The notes beneath the pieces were generated by a model. It ran no database searches, had not been told where the DNA came from, and saw nothing but the letters and a program-made list of their open reading frames with translations. A program made the translations under genes and the position numbers. A stretch of 64,000 bases of DNA from Neoarius graeffei (taxonomy: Eukaryota; Chordata; Actinopteri; Siluriformes; Ariidae), in assembly GCF_027579695.1 (NCBI RefSeq), contig NC_083578.1:3487960-3551959 (forward strand), in the 5' to 3' direction. This document shows positions 24,007-35,664 of the stretch, piece after piece. The first letter of the stretch is position 1. Every line of letters starts with the position of its first letter.

Positions 24007-25010
24007 ATGTCCCTGGTCCAGAGAGCTGTGCGGTGCTTAAAACTGCACGCTGCACTGACCCACTTGGAGCAGCAGGGGAGCTACGCCAGAATGCTCTTTG
24101 TGGACTTCAGCTCGGTGTTTAACGCCATCCTTCCACAACGACTGGTGTCCAAGCTGGCGGACCTTGGGGTTCCACCATTCACCTGCAGCTGGATATTGGA
24201 CTTTCTGTCAGGCCGCTCCCAGAGGGTCAGGCTGGGTTCCCACACCTCCGCTGCTCTCAGCCTGAACACTGGCTTGCCACAGGGTTGTGTACTTATCCCA
24301 CTCCTTTACACCCTCTACACGTATGACTGTGTCTCCACCCACCTTAGCAACAAGATTGTAAAGTTCGCAGATGACACGACTATGGTCGGACTCATCTCGG
24401 GCGAGGAGAGTGAGCTAGCATACAGGGACGAGGTGGAGCGGCTGTCAGAGTGGTGCAAAGTCAACAATCTGCTCCTCAATACCACCAAAACAAAGGAGCT
24501 GGTTACTGACTTTAGGAAAAACAAAGCTGACATCCAGCCACTCATCATCAATGGGGCCTGTGTAGAGAGGGTCCCGGTGTTCAGGTTTCTCAGCATTGAA
24601 CTGGAGAACAACCTAACCTGGAGTGCCAACACCAAGGAGCTGCTGAAGAAGGTGCAGCAGAGACTGTACTTTCTGAGAATCCTCAGAAAGAACTGTTTCC
24701 CTCAAAATCTGCTCCGGACCTTCTATCATTGCTCCATAGAGAGTGTGCTCACGTACGGACTGTGTGTATGGTACGGCAGCTGCACATCCTCAAAGAAGAA
24801 GGCGCTCCACAGGGTTGTTAGGGCAGCAGAGAAAACAATAGGCTGCCCCCCTCCCCACCCTGGAACGGATTTACACCTCCAGATGCCGTGGGAAAGCAAT
24901 GGACATTTCAAAAGACTCTTCAGCTTTTGCCATCAGGCAAGAGATAGAGAACAATGAAAAGCAGGACAAACCGCCTAAAAAAACAGTTTTTATCCCAAAG
25001 CAATCATGGC
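24007..25010 (+). pseudogene. 5'-truncated L2-like LINE reverse transcriptase
   Basis: A 316-codon frame (24007-24957) with RT motifs MLFVDFSSVFNAI (motif A), GLPQGCVLIPLLYTLYT (motif B) and KFADDTTMVGLISG (motif C, FADD), followed by NNLLLNTTKTKELVTDF. These are typical of fish L2-clade elements. The endonuclease and RT N-terminus are missing. A frameshift near 24950 moves the last residues to another frame, which ends about 25015. It is a truncated copy rather than a working element. Confidence 0.85.
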
Positions 25011-25015
25011 TTTAA

Positions 25016-25600
25016 ACTCAAATGTGCAGTAGAACTATTCTTGGCCAATGTGCAATTTGTGCTATATCAAGACTTTACATTAAACAAGATTTGGTTCAGA
25101 TACTTCATTAAGTAGAATTCCAGCACAGACACAGGAATGAAATGGCTGCTATACATTGAGATGCTGATTTAACAAAAAATGTTCTTCTCTTAATATATAT
25201 TTTCTCAAATATAACAACACTGTGTCAGTGCAGACCAACAGCAAGCAACTGATGTAACTGAAAAACCAATGTGTATTAATTACAACATGTTAACACAAGA
25301 AGAAGTCACAGAGAGAGAGGCTTTATATCTTGTGATGGTTGTAACTGTGATAAAGTTGGAATAAATTGTGATCTCTCACTTAGTTCACCTTGTTTTTGAG
25401 AACAGTTTATAAATTTGATTATTTATACGAGTTGTCCAATGCCAAAACCACGAGTCATAATACCAGAGGAAGTGGAACACAGTGACATTAAATCTGACAA
25501 GAATTTCATATATTCATATCTGTAATGTTTTCTTTTTAAAAACTAAAAGTCCAGACTGGACTATTAGGGCCTGAGGAAGATCTTAAAGTGTGTGTGTACA
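25016..25600. other. Intergenic sequence, no gene seen
   Basis: AT-rich; the first part may be L2 3' UTR. No coding similarity noticed. Confidence 0.5.
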
Positions 25601-25601
25601 T

Positions 25602-26341
25602 ACATTGTCCACTTTAATAGGAACACCTGTACACCTGCTTATTTCAAGTTAAGCCAAGTGTGTTTTTATTGCCGTTCCTCTTGCTTGTATACGGTGAACG
25701 ATATGTTTCTCCAGGACCATGGTGTAACAAATAACAGTACCCAAGATTACATAAAGTGCAACAAGTGCACAAGTGCAGGGCAATAAATACACAGGACAAA
25801 AATACACAGAAAATGGGCTGGAAACTTCATTTATGCAGTTATCCAATCGACCAATCATGTGACAGCAGCACAATGCATGAAATCTTTCAAATACAGGTCA
25901 AGAGTTTTGGCACATGTTCACGTCTAACATTCAAACACAACCACAACCGTGGTGAGCAGAAAAGAGTCTCAGAACACACAACACATCAAAGCTCGAGGTG
26001 GATGATCTACAACACCATCACTGTTCCGAAACAGCAGTTACACCATTTAACTCTGAAATGGAACAGTTGAAGTTTGGAAAAATAACTCAGCTATGCTTTT
26101 TCAAGTCTTTAGCTATCCAGTTGGGGTGAGTCGGTGCCCATGAAAGCCTCAGATTCCTGTTCTTGGTTGACAAAAGTGATGTCTTCTGCTGTTGTAGCCC
26201 ATGCACCTCAGATTTGATGTTTTGTGCATGCTGAGATGCTTTTCTGCTCGCCATGGTTGTAAAGAGTTGCTATGAGTTGCTAGCCAAGAACAGGAATCTT
26301 AGAATCAAGAACAGGTTTCTGTTAAAGTGGCCGGTGAGTGT
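25602..26341. mobile_element. Non-autonomous DNA element with CACCGGCCACTTTA-type ends
   Basis: The left end acattgtccactttaatagg and the right end, inverted, acactcaccggccactttaa are the ends of a very common fish element, flanked by TA. The interior is noncoding. The ORF at 25756-26070 shows no recognisable protein. Confidence 0.6.
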
Positions 26342-26426
26342 ACATGGCCTGAAAATGTAACCACGGTACTGTATGTCAGCAAAACTAAAACTTTGTTCTT
26401 CTTTTTATGTTTGTATTCATCTCCAG

Positions 26427-26559
26427 AGCCCTGTGATGACCTGGCGACTTGTCCAGGGTGTACCCCGCCTTTCGCCCGTAGTCAGCTGGGATAGGCTCCA
26501 GCTTGCCTGCGACCCTGTAGAACAGGATAAAGCGGCTACAGATAATGAGATGAGATGAG
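26427..26559 (+). mobile_element. 5'-truncated SINE with 12-bp duplication
   Basis: Starts inside the SINE at agccctgtgatgacctgg and ends gatgagatgag. Exact duplication attcatctccag at 26415-26426 and 26560-26571. Confidence 0.92.
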
Positions 26560-26749
26560 ATTCATCTCCAGTGTCACAGTAAATAAAATGATGCAGTCAT
26601 ATTTCTGTAAAATCACTCTGCCTTGTCAGTGAACCTGTTTCTTTGGGTTCTGCTCATGTCACAGTTCAACTGGCTTATTATTATTATGGCTGGGTTCCCT
26701 GCCTGAACTGATAATTGCATCATCAGTTTTTCTTTGGCTAATCAGATAC

Positions 26750-26897
26750 AAGGGACGTCACCACTCTTGCTGGAGCAGTTGGGGGTTAGGTGCCTTGTTC
26801 TAGGGCACTTCAGCCAGTCTTGCTGGTCCAGGGACTTGAACTAGCAACCTTTTGGCCCCAAAGCTGTTTCTGTATCCATTAGGCTATGGCTTCCCCG
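26750..26897 (-). mobile_element. tRNA-related SINE, second family
   Basis: On the minus strand it reads gaagccatagcctaatggat and then aaaggttgctagttcaagtc, giving A- and B-box-like motifs. The same family recurs at 29897-30085. Confidence 0.55.
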
Positions 26898-26964
26898 AAG
26901 CATGACATTAGACTACAGTTATAAAACATGATCATTATTGCATATTATATTACATATTACATAT

Positions 26965-27480
26965 TTCCTTCCACAGTCCAAAGATATGCAGATTAGATCA
27001 ACTGGCTACTCTAAATGACATGTGAGTGTGAATCACATTCACAAAACCTTTTGCTGCTGTTTCCTTGACTGTTTACATCTGGTTACATTGTTTGCACATT
27101 CCTGCCCTTTTTGCTGCTACGTCCGATCATTGCCTTATTTTTGTATTACACTACCTATTTTGCACTACATTTACCTTTATTTTGTACTATACTGTGGCTT
27201 TTTTTTGCTTTTATTTTGCACTATATTGCCTTTACTTTATATTATTTATTTCGCCTCTTTATTTATTTGTAATTGGCATTCATGGTGGACAGCAAACTAA
27301 GAATTTCATTGTGCAAGTGGACGTGTCCTTACTGTGCATATGACAATAAACACTTTGAACTTGAACTTGAATGGCTGTTTGTCTCTGTGTTAGCCTTGCG
27401 ATAGATCAGTGACCTGCCCAGGGTATAACCCCCCTCTCACCTCATGATTGGCTCCAGCTTCCTCTGTGACCCTGATGCAT
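26965..27480 (+). mobile_element. Diverged SINE split by a LINE 3' end
   Basis: The SINE body is visible at 26971-27023 (cagtccaaagatatgcagat to gtgagtgtgaat) and resumes at 27370-27480 (ggctgtttgtctctgtgtta, then cccagggtataacccccctc). The split falls exactly within the consensus tgtgaatggttgtctgtg. Confidence 0.7.
27024..27369 (+). mobile_element. L2-like LINE 3' end nested in a SINE
   Basis: Ends tgcatatgacaataaacact followed by ttgaacttgaacttga, a typical fish L2 3' terminus. The interior is T-rich with tttgcacta repeats. ORFs read here are low-complexity. Confidence 0.65.
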
Positions 27481-27578
27481 AAGAGCTTGAAAAAAAAAAG
27501 ATAATTATACTAGAAATATGAGAACTTTCCCAAGAAGTCAGTTTATCATGTTTGTAAAAGAAAAGAAGTGCAACTGTA

Positions 27579-27582
<4 letters not shown>

Positions 27583-27612
<30 letters not shown>
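27583..27612. repeat. (CT)n microsatellite
   Basis: About 15 uninterrupted CT units. Confidence 0.95.
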
Positions 27613-27615
<3 letters not shown>

Positions 27616-27780
27616 ACCTTGTTGTAAAGGACTGTCTGTCCTACCAGGAGTGGAAAAGAATTTGTTTAGCATTCAACCTGATAAGAACTTCAATCATATT
27701 TTCAGTGTTGTATTACATGTAGACATTTCGTCCTTGGTTGGTTCAGCAACAGACTCCACCATTTTTTTTTCTCTATAGTA

Positions 27781-29385
27781 CAACCCCCATTCCAAAAAAG
27801 TTGGGACAAAGTACAAATTGTAAATAAAAACGGAATGCAATGATGTGGAAGTTTCAAAATTCCATATTTTATTCAGAATAGAACATAGATGACATATCAA
27901 ATGTTTAAACTGAGAAAATGTATCATTGAAAGAGAAAAATTAGGTGATTTTAAATTTCATGACAACAACACATCTCAAAAAAGTTGGGACAAGGCCATGT
28001 TTCCCACTGTGAGACATCCCCTTTTCTCTTTACAACAGTCTGTAAACGTCTGGGGACTGAGGAGACAAGTTGCTCAAGTTTAGGGATAGGAATGTTAACC
28101 CATTCTTGTCTAATGTAGGATTCGAGTCGCTCAACTGTCTTAGGTCTTTTTTGTCGTATCTTCCGTTTTATGATGCGCCAAATGTTTTCTATAGGTGAAA
28201 GATCTGGACTGCAGGCTGGCCAGTTCAGTACCCGGACCCTTCTTCTACGCAGCCATGATGCTGTAATTGATGCAGTATGTGGTTTGGCATTGTCATGTTG
28301 GAAAATGCAAGGTCTTCCCTGAAAGAGACGTCGTCTGGATGGGAGCATATGTTGCTCTAGAACCTGGATATACCTTTCAGCATTGATGGTGTCTTTCCAG
28401 ATGTGTAAGCTGCCCATGCCACACGCACTAATGCAACCCCATACCATCAGAGATGCAGGCTTCTGAACTGAACGCCAATAACAACTTGGGTCGTCCTTCT
28501 CCTCTTTAGTCCGAATGACACGGCGTCCCTGATTTCCATAAAGAACTTCAAATTTTGATTCGTCTGACCACAGAACAGTTTTCCACTTTGCCACAGTCCA
28601 TTTTAAATGAGCCTTGGCCCAGAGAAGACGTCTGCGCTTCTGGATCATGTTTAGATACGGCTTCTTCTTTGAACTATAGAGTTTTAGCTGGCATCGGCGG
28701 ATGGCACGGTGAATTGTGTTCACAGATAATGTTCTCTGGAAATATTCCTGAGCCCATTTTGTGATTTCCAATACAGAAGCATGCCTGTATGTGATGCAGT
28801 GCTGTCTAAGGGCCCGAAAATCACGGGCACCCAGTATGGTTTTCTGGCCTTGACCCTTACGCACAGAGATTCTTCCAGATTCTCTGAATCTTTTGATGAT
28901 ATTATGCACTGTAGATGATGATATGTTCAAACTCTTTCCAATGTTACACTGTCGAACTCCTTTCTGATATTGCTCCACTATTTGTCGGCGCAGAATAAGG
29001 GGGATTGGTGATCCTCTTCCCATCTTTACTTCTGAGAGCCGCTGCCATTCCAAGATGCTCTTTTTATACCCAGTCATGTTAATGACCTATTGCCAATTGA
29101 CCTAATGAGTTGCAGTTTGGTCCTCCAGCTGTTCCTTTTTTGTACCTTTAACTTTTCCAGCTTCTTATTGCCCCTGTCCCAACTTTTTTGAGATGTGTTG
29201 CTGTCATGAAATTTCAAATGAGCCAATATTTGGCATGAAATTTCAAAATACCTCACTTTCGACATTTGATATGTTGTCTATGTTCTATTGTGAATACAAT
29301 GTCAGTTTTTGAAATTTGTAAATAATTGCATTCCATTTTTATTTACAATTTGTACTTTGTCCCAACTTTTTTGGAATCGGGGTTG
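27781..29385 (-). mobile_element. Complete Tc1-like transposon with unbroken transposase frame
   Basis: It is 1,605 bp, flanked by TA (27779-27780 and 29386-29387). Terminal inverted repeats are about 210-230 bp and begin caaccccc/gattccaaaaaagttggg. The motif aaaaaagttgggac appears both at the tips and again about 190 bp inside (27974 and 29172), the IR/DR layout of some Tc1-like elements. The two ends differ at a modest number of positions. The only gene is the transposase at 27950-29077. A solo end of the same family lies at 41862-42110. Confidence 0.93.
27950..29077 (-). CDS. Tc1-like transposase, full length
   Basis: Unbroken 375-codon frame. A cut-and-paste transposase that binds the terminal repeats and inserts at TA. 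The N-terminal paired-like HTH region is at about residues 25-70 ([20 protein letters not shown]), followed by a second HTH region to about 130. Catalytic residues are D172 (WSDESKFE), D262 ([11 protein letters not shown]) and E297 (DLSPIENIW), giving DD34E. The start may be the first ATG or the internal MGRGSPIP 18 codons later. The last residues ([11 protein letters not shown]) are encoded within the inner terminal repeat. No catalytic residue is missing. Activity cannot be judged from sequence alone. Confidence 0.92.
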   Translation of the reverse strand: MTGYKKSILEWQRLSEVKMGRGSPIPLILRRQIVEQYQKGVRQCNIGKSLNISSSTVHNIIKRFRESGRISVRKGQGQKTILGARDFRALRQHCITYRHASVLEITKWAQEYFQRTLSVNTIHRAIRRCQLKLYSSKKKPYLNMIQKRRRLLWAKAHLKWTVAKWKTVLWSDESKFEVLYGNQGRRVIRTKEEKDDPSCYWRSVQKPASLMVWGCISACGMGSLHIWKDTINAERYIQVLEQHMLPSRRRLFQGRPCIFQHDNAKPHTASITASWLRRRRVRVLNWPACSPDLSPIENIWRIIKRKIRQKRPKTVERLESYIRQEWVNIPIPKLEQLVSSVPRRLQTVVKRKGDVSQWETWPCPNFFEMCCCHEI

Positions 29386-29613
29386 TATATGAGCCGATAG
29401 CCTAGTAGTAAAGTAGCCAATCAGAGTGCACGATTGCTCATATCCAGTGTATGTGGATAGAATAATTCAGTATATTCACAGAGTTAGCATTTTTATCGGT
29501 CATTGTATCAGGTATATGTATCATCATGGCTTAATCATATTTTAACACGTTCCGATTGCTCTGCTCCATTCTTCAGGTTTTTCCCTGCTGAAATGTTGGT
29601 CCTGCTCAAAATC

Positions 29614-29751
29614 TCATCTCATCTCATCTCATCTCATTATCTCTAGCCGCTTTATCCTTCTACAGGGTCGCAGGCAAGCTGGAGCCTATCCCAGCTGACT
29701 ACGGGCGAAAGGCGGGGTACACCCTGGACAAGTTGCCAGGTCATCACAGGG
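29614..29751 (-). mobile_element. 5'-truncated SINE with 12-bp duplication
   Basis: From the (catct)n tail to cacagggct. Exact duplication ctgctcaaaatc at 29602-29613 and 29752-29763. It is truncated at the same SINE position as the copy at 26427-26559. Confidence 0.92.
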
Positions 29752-29896
29752 CTGCTCAAAATCTAACTATTAATATTGAACAGTATTAATTATTATTATT
29801 ATTAATGTGGAACAGGTTGAACAGCAAAGAAAATATGAAATTGTTCAGCACAATACACCTTGATCCAGTAATAGTACACAAACATCGCATTATATT

Positions 29897-30085
29897 TTAG
29901 ACATTTAACAGATGCTCTTATCCAGAGCAATGTACAACATACCGAGAATAGCCTGGGGAGCAGGTGGGGGTTAGGTACCTTGATCAAGGGCACTTCAGCC
30001 ATTCCTGCTGGTGCAGGGAATCAAACCAGTGACCTTTTGGTCCTAAAGCTGCTTCTGTAACCATTAAGCAATGGTTTCCCCTCCA
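29897..30085 (-). mobile_element. tRNA-related SINE, second family
   Basis: Same family as 26750-26897: ggttaggtaccttgatcaag, then gggcacttcagcc, then gaccttttggtcctaaagct. It ends near aacagatgctcttatccaga on the 3' side. Confidence 0.6.
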
Positions 30086-30304
30086 AACAGGTCTAAATGA
30101 TTAGTTTAATAGCTCACAAAAGTTCTAAATGAGTTTATAGAAATGTAAGTGGTGTAATGACATATGAATTATCACCTTACAGTTTTCAATAAGTAATTTA
30201 TCAATATCAGGTGCAATACAGGGTGAAAATCTTGGGTGGAAATGTGCACACAGTTCATAATCGAATATCTGTACTCTACAGTCACACTCTATACATGGAA
30301 TATA

Positions 30305-30918
30305 TAGAGAATATTACACGGTGGCGTGAAGATATGAAGTTTATCTTCGAGTGGTGAATGGATATATCATGAGTGAGCAAAGTGAATGAGTGAAAATATT
30401 TTCAACATGAGAAGATAAACTTCATATCTTCACGCTACCATGTAATGTTCTTAATATTATATGGACACATCCACAAAAAAAGAAAAAAAATGAAAGTTGA
30501 TCAAAAAATTAATGCACGTTAATCAACACTGGGAGTGATGCCATCGCAGTGAAATATCGGGTATTATTATACATACAGGACACTTTTTCAATGGAATAAA
30601 AATGTGTGTTCTAATCCCATCTAGCGGGTTTCATTCATTTGGTTTAATAACATGCAATATTGTTTGCATATTGCTTATCCTTCATGTATTATGTCACTCT
30701 ACCCAATGGTAAATGAGTGTTGAATATGGTTTACGATAATGCATGGTTGTCAAGACAACATGACATCACATGTCGAAGATGTAAAACTTCCGCACTAGTG
30801 AGTGAGAAACTGTGACAATTTGTAAACAAACATGGCTGCCAGGTTTGCTTCATTAAATACAAAAGATTTTGAGAGAATTTTGAAAGAGAAAAGTTTTGCT
30901 GAACACCCAAAAGGAATG

Positions 30919-30955
<37 letters not shown>

Positions 30956-31045
30956 GCTTTTTTCATGGTCTATTCAGCTACTTGTCTTTGACTCATTCAG
31001 TATCATGCTAGCTGAATGGAATATATCTGATAGCCCATGAATTTC
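30305..31045. mobile_element. Repeat with crypton-like first-exon peptide, copy A
   Basis: Begins with a hairpin (gtgaagatatgaagtttatc at about 30330 and its inverse at about 30410-30440). It contains atggctgccaggtttgcttc (30832 on), which reads MAARFASLNTKDFERILKEK. It ends with a region shared with 53657-53747 (gctagctgaatggaatatat). An (ATA)n tract lies at 30921-30953. The same family is at 50500-53880. Confidence 0.55.
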
Positions 31046-31230
31046 CCAGTGAAACGCTTGGGTCCATATAATGTAGATATTTATTACAGAAAGCCTTGTG
31101 TTTGTGCAATAAATAAATATATTCAGTGCTATTTGATGTATGTAATTAAAACAACATTTTATGTTATCTTTGTTTCCATTTGATGTGAAGCTGCTCGTTC
31201 TCTTTATCAAATTTTTATCAAATTATAATT

Positions 31231-31349
31231 CTCATCATTCTCATTATCTCTAGCCGCTTTATCCTTCTACAGGGTCACAGGCAAGCTGGAGCCTATCCCA
31301 GCTGACTATGGGCGAAAGGCGGGGTACACCCTGGACAAGTCGCCAGATC
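31231..31349 (-). mobile_element. 5'-truncated SINE with 12-bp duplication
   Basis: Short SINE copy in the A2M upstream region. Exact duplication caaattataatt at 31219-31230 and 31350-31361. It ends about 95 bp upstream of the possible TATA box at 31446. Confidence 0.92.
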
Positions 31350-31445
31350 CAAATTATAATTGAATAAACACTAATGATAACTAAATCTAGCCTGATAAGG
31401 TGAGGCTTGTGATGCGTAACATGAGCACAAGGCCAGAAGAAGTGA

Positions 31446-31450
31446 TATAA
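31446..31450 (+). promoter_or_regulatory. Possible TATA box of the downstream A2M-like gene
   Basis: TATAA about 140 bp upstream of the ATG at 31586, within unique-looking sequence just downstream of a truncated SINE. The spacing would allow a 5' UTR of about 110 nt. An upstream non-coding exon is also possible, because ctgttccag directly before the ATG looks like a splice acceptor. Confidence 0.3.
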
Positions 31451-31585
31451 GAGGGTGGTGCTCGCAAAACACTTTTCTCACCACTAAGAAAACTCAACAT
31501 ATTTGGGCGGGGTGAGAGTTAATAAATACCACGAGCGATCTCAGATCATCTTACCTGGTGTGATCGTGTTCGATTCTGTTCCAGG

Positions 31586-31662
31586 ATGGGCCCTTCAGGA
31601 GTCATTTGCTCACTTTTATTCCTTTTTCCAAGCATCCTATCACAGGCGCCCTCCAGAGACAT
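31586..31662 (+). CDS. a2m-like: A2M-like exon 1 (start codon and signal peptide)
   Basis: Starts at an ATG and encodes MGPSGVICSLLFLFPSILSQ followed by APSRD. A hydrophobic core of about 14 residues and a small residue near position 21 fit a secretory signal peptide. The exon ends before the donor GTAAGATC, leaving two bases (AT) of a split codon. This start was chosen because it gives the signal peptide and joins exon 2 in phase. Confidence 0.85.
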
Positions 31663-33761
31663 GTAAGATCCTTTTCTATTTTCTATCTCTTTTTATTATA
31701 GAGAGATTTGTAGTGCAACTTTTTGTTAATACTGTGTGAATGAGATTTCCTCAGGAAAGTTGAATGTTGATGGGATTAAAAAAACCTCGGATATTAGAAA
31801 TAAATAAATATTTACAAAGCTATCAGTCTTCAGATTCATTCAACAAAGTAATAAACCATGATTCGTTGAAAAGAATTGGCCACCTTTTTGAAAAAAAAAG
31901 AAAAAGAAGGAAGAACTCATAAATCAAACTTTCAAGGTTCATAGATCCAGGATTATTTATTTAATTTGAGCAGGTTTAGAGCAGTTTCACTCAAAAGTTC
32001 AGTTTACACAATTCTCCCACTTACACCAATAATAACCAGTTCGCCAGGTTTGTTTCTTCAGCAATTTTTTTTGTATTATTATTTTATTAAGTTGATACTT
32101 GTCCGGCGGCACGGTGGTGTAGTGGTTAGCGCTGTCGCCTCACAGCAAGAAGGTCCTGGGTTCGAGCCCCGGGGCTGGCGAGGGCCTTTCTGTGTGGAGT
32201 TTGCATGTTCTCCCCGTGTCTGCGTGGGTTTCCTCCGGGTGCTCCGGTTTTCCCCACAGTCCAAAGACATGCAGGTTAGGTTAACTGGTGACTCTAAATT
32301 GACCATAGGTGTGAATGATTGTCTGTGTCTATGTGTCAGCCCTGTGATGACCTGGCGACTTGTCCAGGGTGTACCCCGCCTTTCGCCCATAGTCAGCTGG
32401 GATAGGCTCCAGCTTGCCTGCGACCCTGTAGAAGGATAAAGCGGCTAGAGATAATGAGATGAGATGATATTTGTCCAATGGATAATTGACATAATACCAA
32501 TCTAGAATAAATTAAACAACACTTAGATTAATTTTTATGATTTATTAATGGCTCTCCTATGATTTCATGTGGACTCTGGAAATGATTGGTGTTAATTAGA
32601 TGCTTCCTTGGTAGGATGGGTTCTTCAGAGGCGAGCCAGGAGTCCTTCCAAAAATTTGGAGAACACATAATGGAACAGTTGAGCGAGTGAAACAAATGCA
32701 GATGGAAAATTTCTTTTTTGCATGGTGGTTGAGGAAATCTCATAAATATTCATGAGAAAAGTGTTACCTGATTGTCTGATGATTGCCTTAATGTTTCACT
32801 GTGTTGTGTAGACTTGGGAACCCCAACTCAGAAAACACATACTGTATATGGCAGTAAGTTCAGGGTTACAGTTGAGATTAGGGTTTGGTTCAGGGTCAGG
32901 GTTGATACACGTCATGATATTTAATGAGTTTTCTATCAAAACAATGTGCTGAAACAAAAGTCACTCCCTGACAAATCAGGTTGCACTTTGCTTATGAATA
33001 TTCATGAGTTTTCTCAGCCACCCTGCAAAAACATATTTCGCATGCAGGTGTGCTCCATGGAGAAGGTCCCGAGTGCATAGGACTGTGGGTGCTTTAAGAA
33101 CACCAAGGATACACACAGGCCTCCTTGAAAATTGTCTGAACAAAGGATCCTAGACATTGATACAGTTGTTCAGCAGGATTAAATGATATGGCATCCTTGA
33201 AATGCAGCCAGTTAAGGATCCTTCTTTGACATTGAGAAACCCCGTAAATACAGAGTCAACACTTCAGTCAAAATATGATCTTAGTTGGTTTTAAACTGAT
33301 GTCAACTTGGTTATCATATCTCGGTATTCAGTTTATTAGCTGCATCTGAAATAATCGAACATTTAAATGCATTAAGTTGGTTTACTTGCTCTGTTATATG
33401 AAGTAAAGGTATGTTATATATTTAATAGATATTCTGTTTTTTCATCAAGGCTCTTACTATCCAGTCTCACCCGTATTCTCAGTTTCCACTTATTAGACGC
33501 GATCTGAAAGATGCAGCCAATCACTGAATATATCATTTCTATTTGTGGGCAAAAAGATTTGTTCCTTATAATTAAAGCATGAATAGCTGTGCTAACTGTC
33601 AGGGATGACTGTGGCTTCAGTGGGAATCAGACTCAGGACACAAAATGCTGTACAGTCCAGAGCAGAAATTAGAGAAACAAACGAGGACCAGAATTTAGTG
33701 GAGAATGTGTCAAACAAGTGAGGAAATAGGCATTAATAAAATACAACACAACAACAACAAC

Positions 33762-33798
<37 letters not shown>

Positions 33799-34220
33799 TC
33801 TTCACTAATAAAAGAAAACTTACAGAATGGGCCATATATATATATATATATATATATATCATCTCATCTCATTATCTCTAGCCGCTTTATCCTTCTACAG
33901 GGTCGCAGGCAAGCTGGAGCCTATCCCAGCTGACTACGGGCGAAAGGCGGGGTTCACCCTGGACAAGTCGCCAGGTCATCACAGGGCTGACACATAGACA
34001 CAGACAACCATTCACACCTACGGTCAATTTAGAGTCACCAGTTAACCTACCCTGCATGTCTTTGGACTGTGGGGGAAACCGGAGCACCCGGAGGAAACCC
34101 ACGCGGACACGGGGAGAACATGCAAACTCCACACAGAAAGGCCCTCGCCAGCCATGGGGCTCGAACCCAGGACCTTCTTGCTGTGAGGCGACAGCGCTAA
34201 CCACTACACCACCGTGCCGC

Positions 34221-34291
<71 letters not shown>

Positions 34292-35612
34292 AGAGATTGT
34301 ATGATAAAATCATAATACAGTATGAACTATATTATCAATAACAGGTGTTTAGTATAAATATGCAGGTGATTATAGAAAATTGTGCGCTGATTGGTCAAGA
34401 AATTCAGACTATTTCTCGATAATCACCTCAAGCGACTGGGCAAAATGGCGTCCAATCGCTTCATCACCATAAGTGAGGAAGAATTACAAATGATGAAAGA
34501 AAATGCTGTTCCTCAAAGCACTAAAGATGCTCTGAAGTTTGGTCTAAAACTATTCAAAGGAAAGGTGGGATTGCGATTTATTTCATTGATTTCAAAACGA
34601 AGTATTTGATGTGACTCGGCGTAGATAAGTGACACAAGTCTGCGCCGCACCTTTATTATATTTACATGCCAATTTTGAAGTTTAAAATAAATTATTTTTT
34701 TTCAATAATCGCCTGTGTATTTATAGGAAACCAATTTTCCACCTCAAGCTCAGTGAATATCGGGGACTAATAACCTCGACTTTGACTTTATCTCGCTTAT
34801 TATTCACCAGTATTCACCTCGCTTTTCTGGGAAACATTGTGAATTAAATAACTCTCCAGTTACCCCAGTACAAAGTTGAGAGAGGTGATAACCAATGCTT
34901 TAAAGACACATAATTGAGGACCACTGTTGAACTTTTAGGAAAATCAAAGCTTAAAAAAATGCACATACTTTAATTTCTTGTTAAAATAGTTTTATATTGT
35001 TTTATTCTGAACCTTACATCATTAAGGTTCCATCATTTTTGTATCTTTTTCATTTATTCCACATTTTCCTGAGCTTGTAAAAGGCTTTTTCTGCTTCACC
35101 CTCAGTAATATTGTGCATAATGATCACTGATGGACACAAAGAGAGACTGGTGTAACAGTTCTATTGCTTTATATAAAGAAATGTAAAGAAACCACTGGGA
35201 TCAGAGCATCACTACAGAGTAAACAAAATGAATTTCTTCCTTTTTTAATCTCTGTTCAGTGTTTACCTGTTGGCTGTGACGTCGCTGCCTGTAGGGGGCA
35301 CTACAGAGAAGCTATGCATCACCGTCAACCACTGTGAATCCATTTCACTCATGGTGTCCCTGCAGTATAACCACAAGAATGTCACACTTCTACAGAAAAC
35401 ACTTGCAAGAGAGGAGAACTACTTCTGTAGCCCGTTCCAGGTCAGGCTGGTGTCATGGTGTATTGGTTTTCGATGTGAAGCTGAGTGAATATTCACTGCT
35501 GTAAATGAAAAAGAAAATGTAAAATAACAGCGACAACAGCAGCAGCACTACTAATACTACTAATAATAATTATTATAAAAATATATATTTATATATTTAA
35601 TAATTACATTGT

Positions 35613-35664
<52 letters not shown>

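Noticed and set aside
32079..32390. Similar ORFs of 60-160 codons in many places (for example 7455, 32079, 34056, 37439, 60787)
   Set aside because: They are the SINE body read in open frames on either strand. The same peptides recur wherever the SINE lies, and no protein family is encoded.
35440..35488. Extension of A2M exon 2 to the stop at 35488
   Set aside because: A GT donor at 35441, the correct phase with exon 3 and loss of family similarity after PFQ show the exon ends at 35440.
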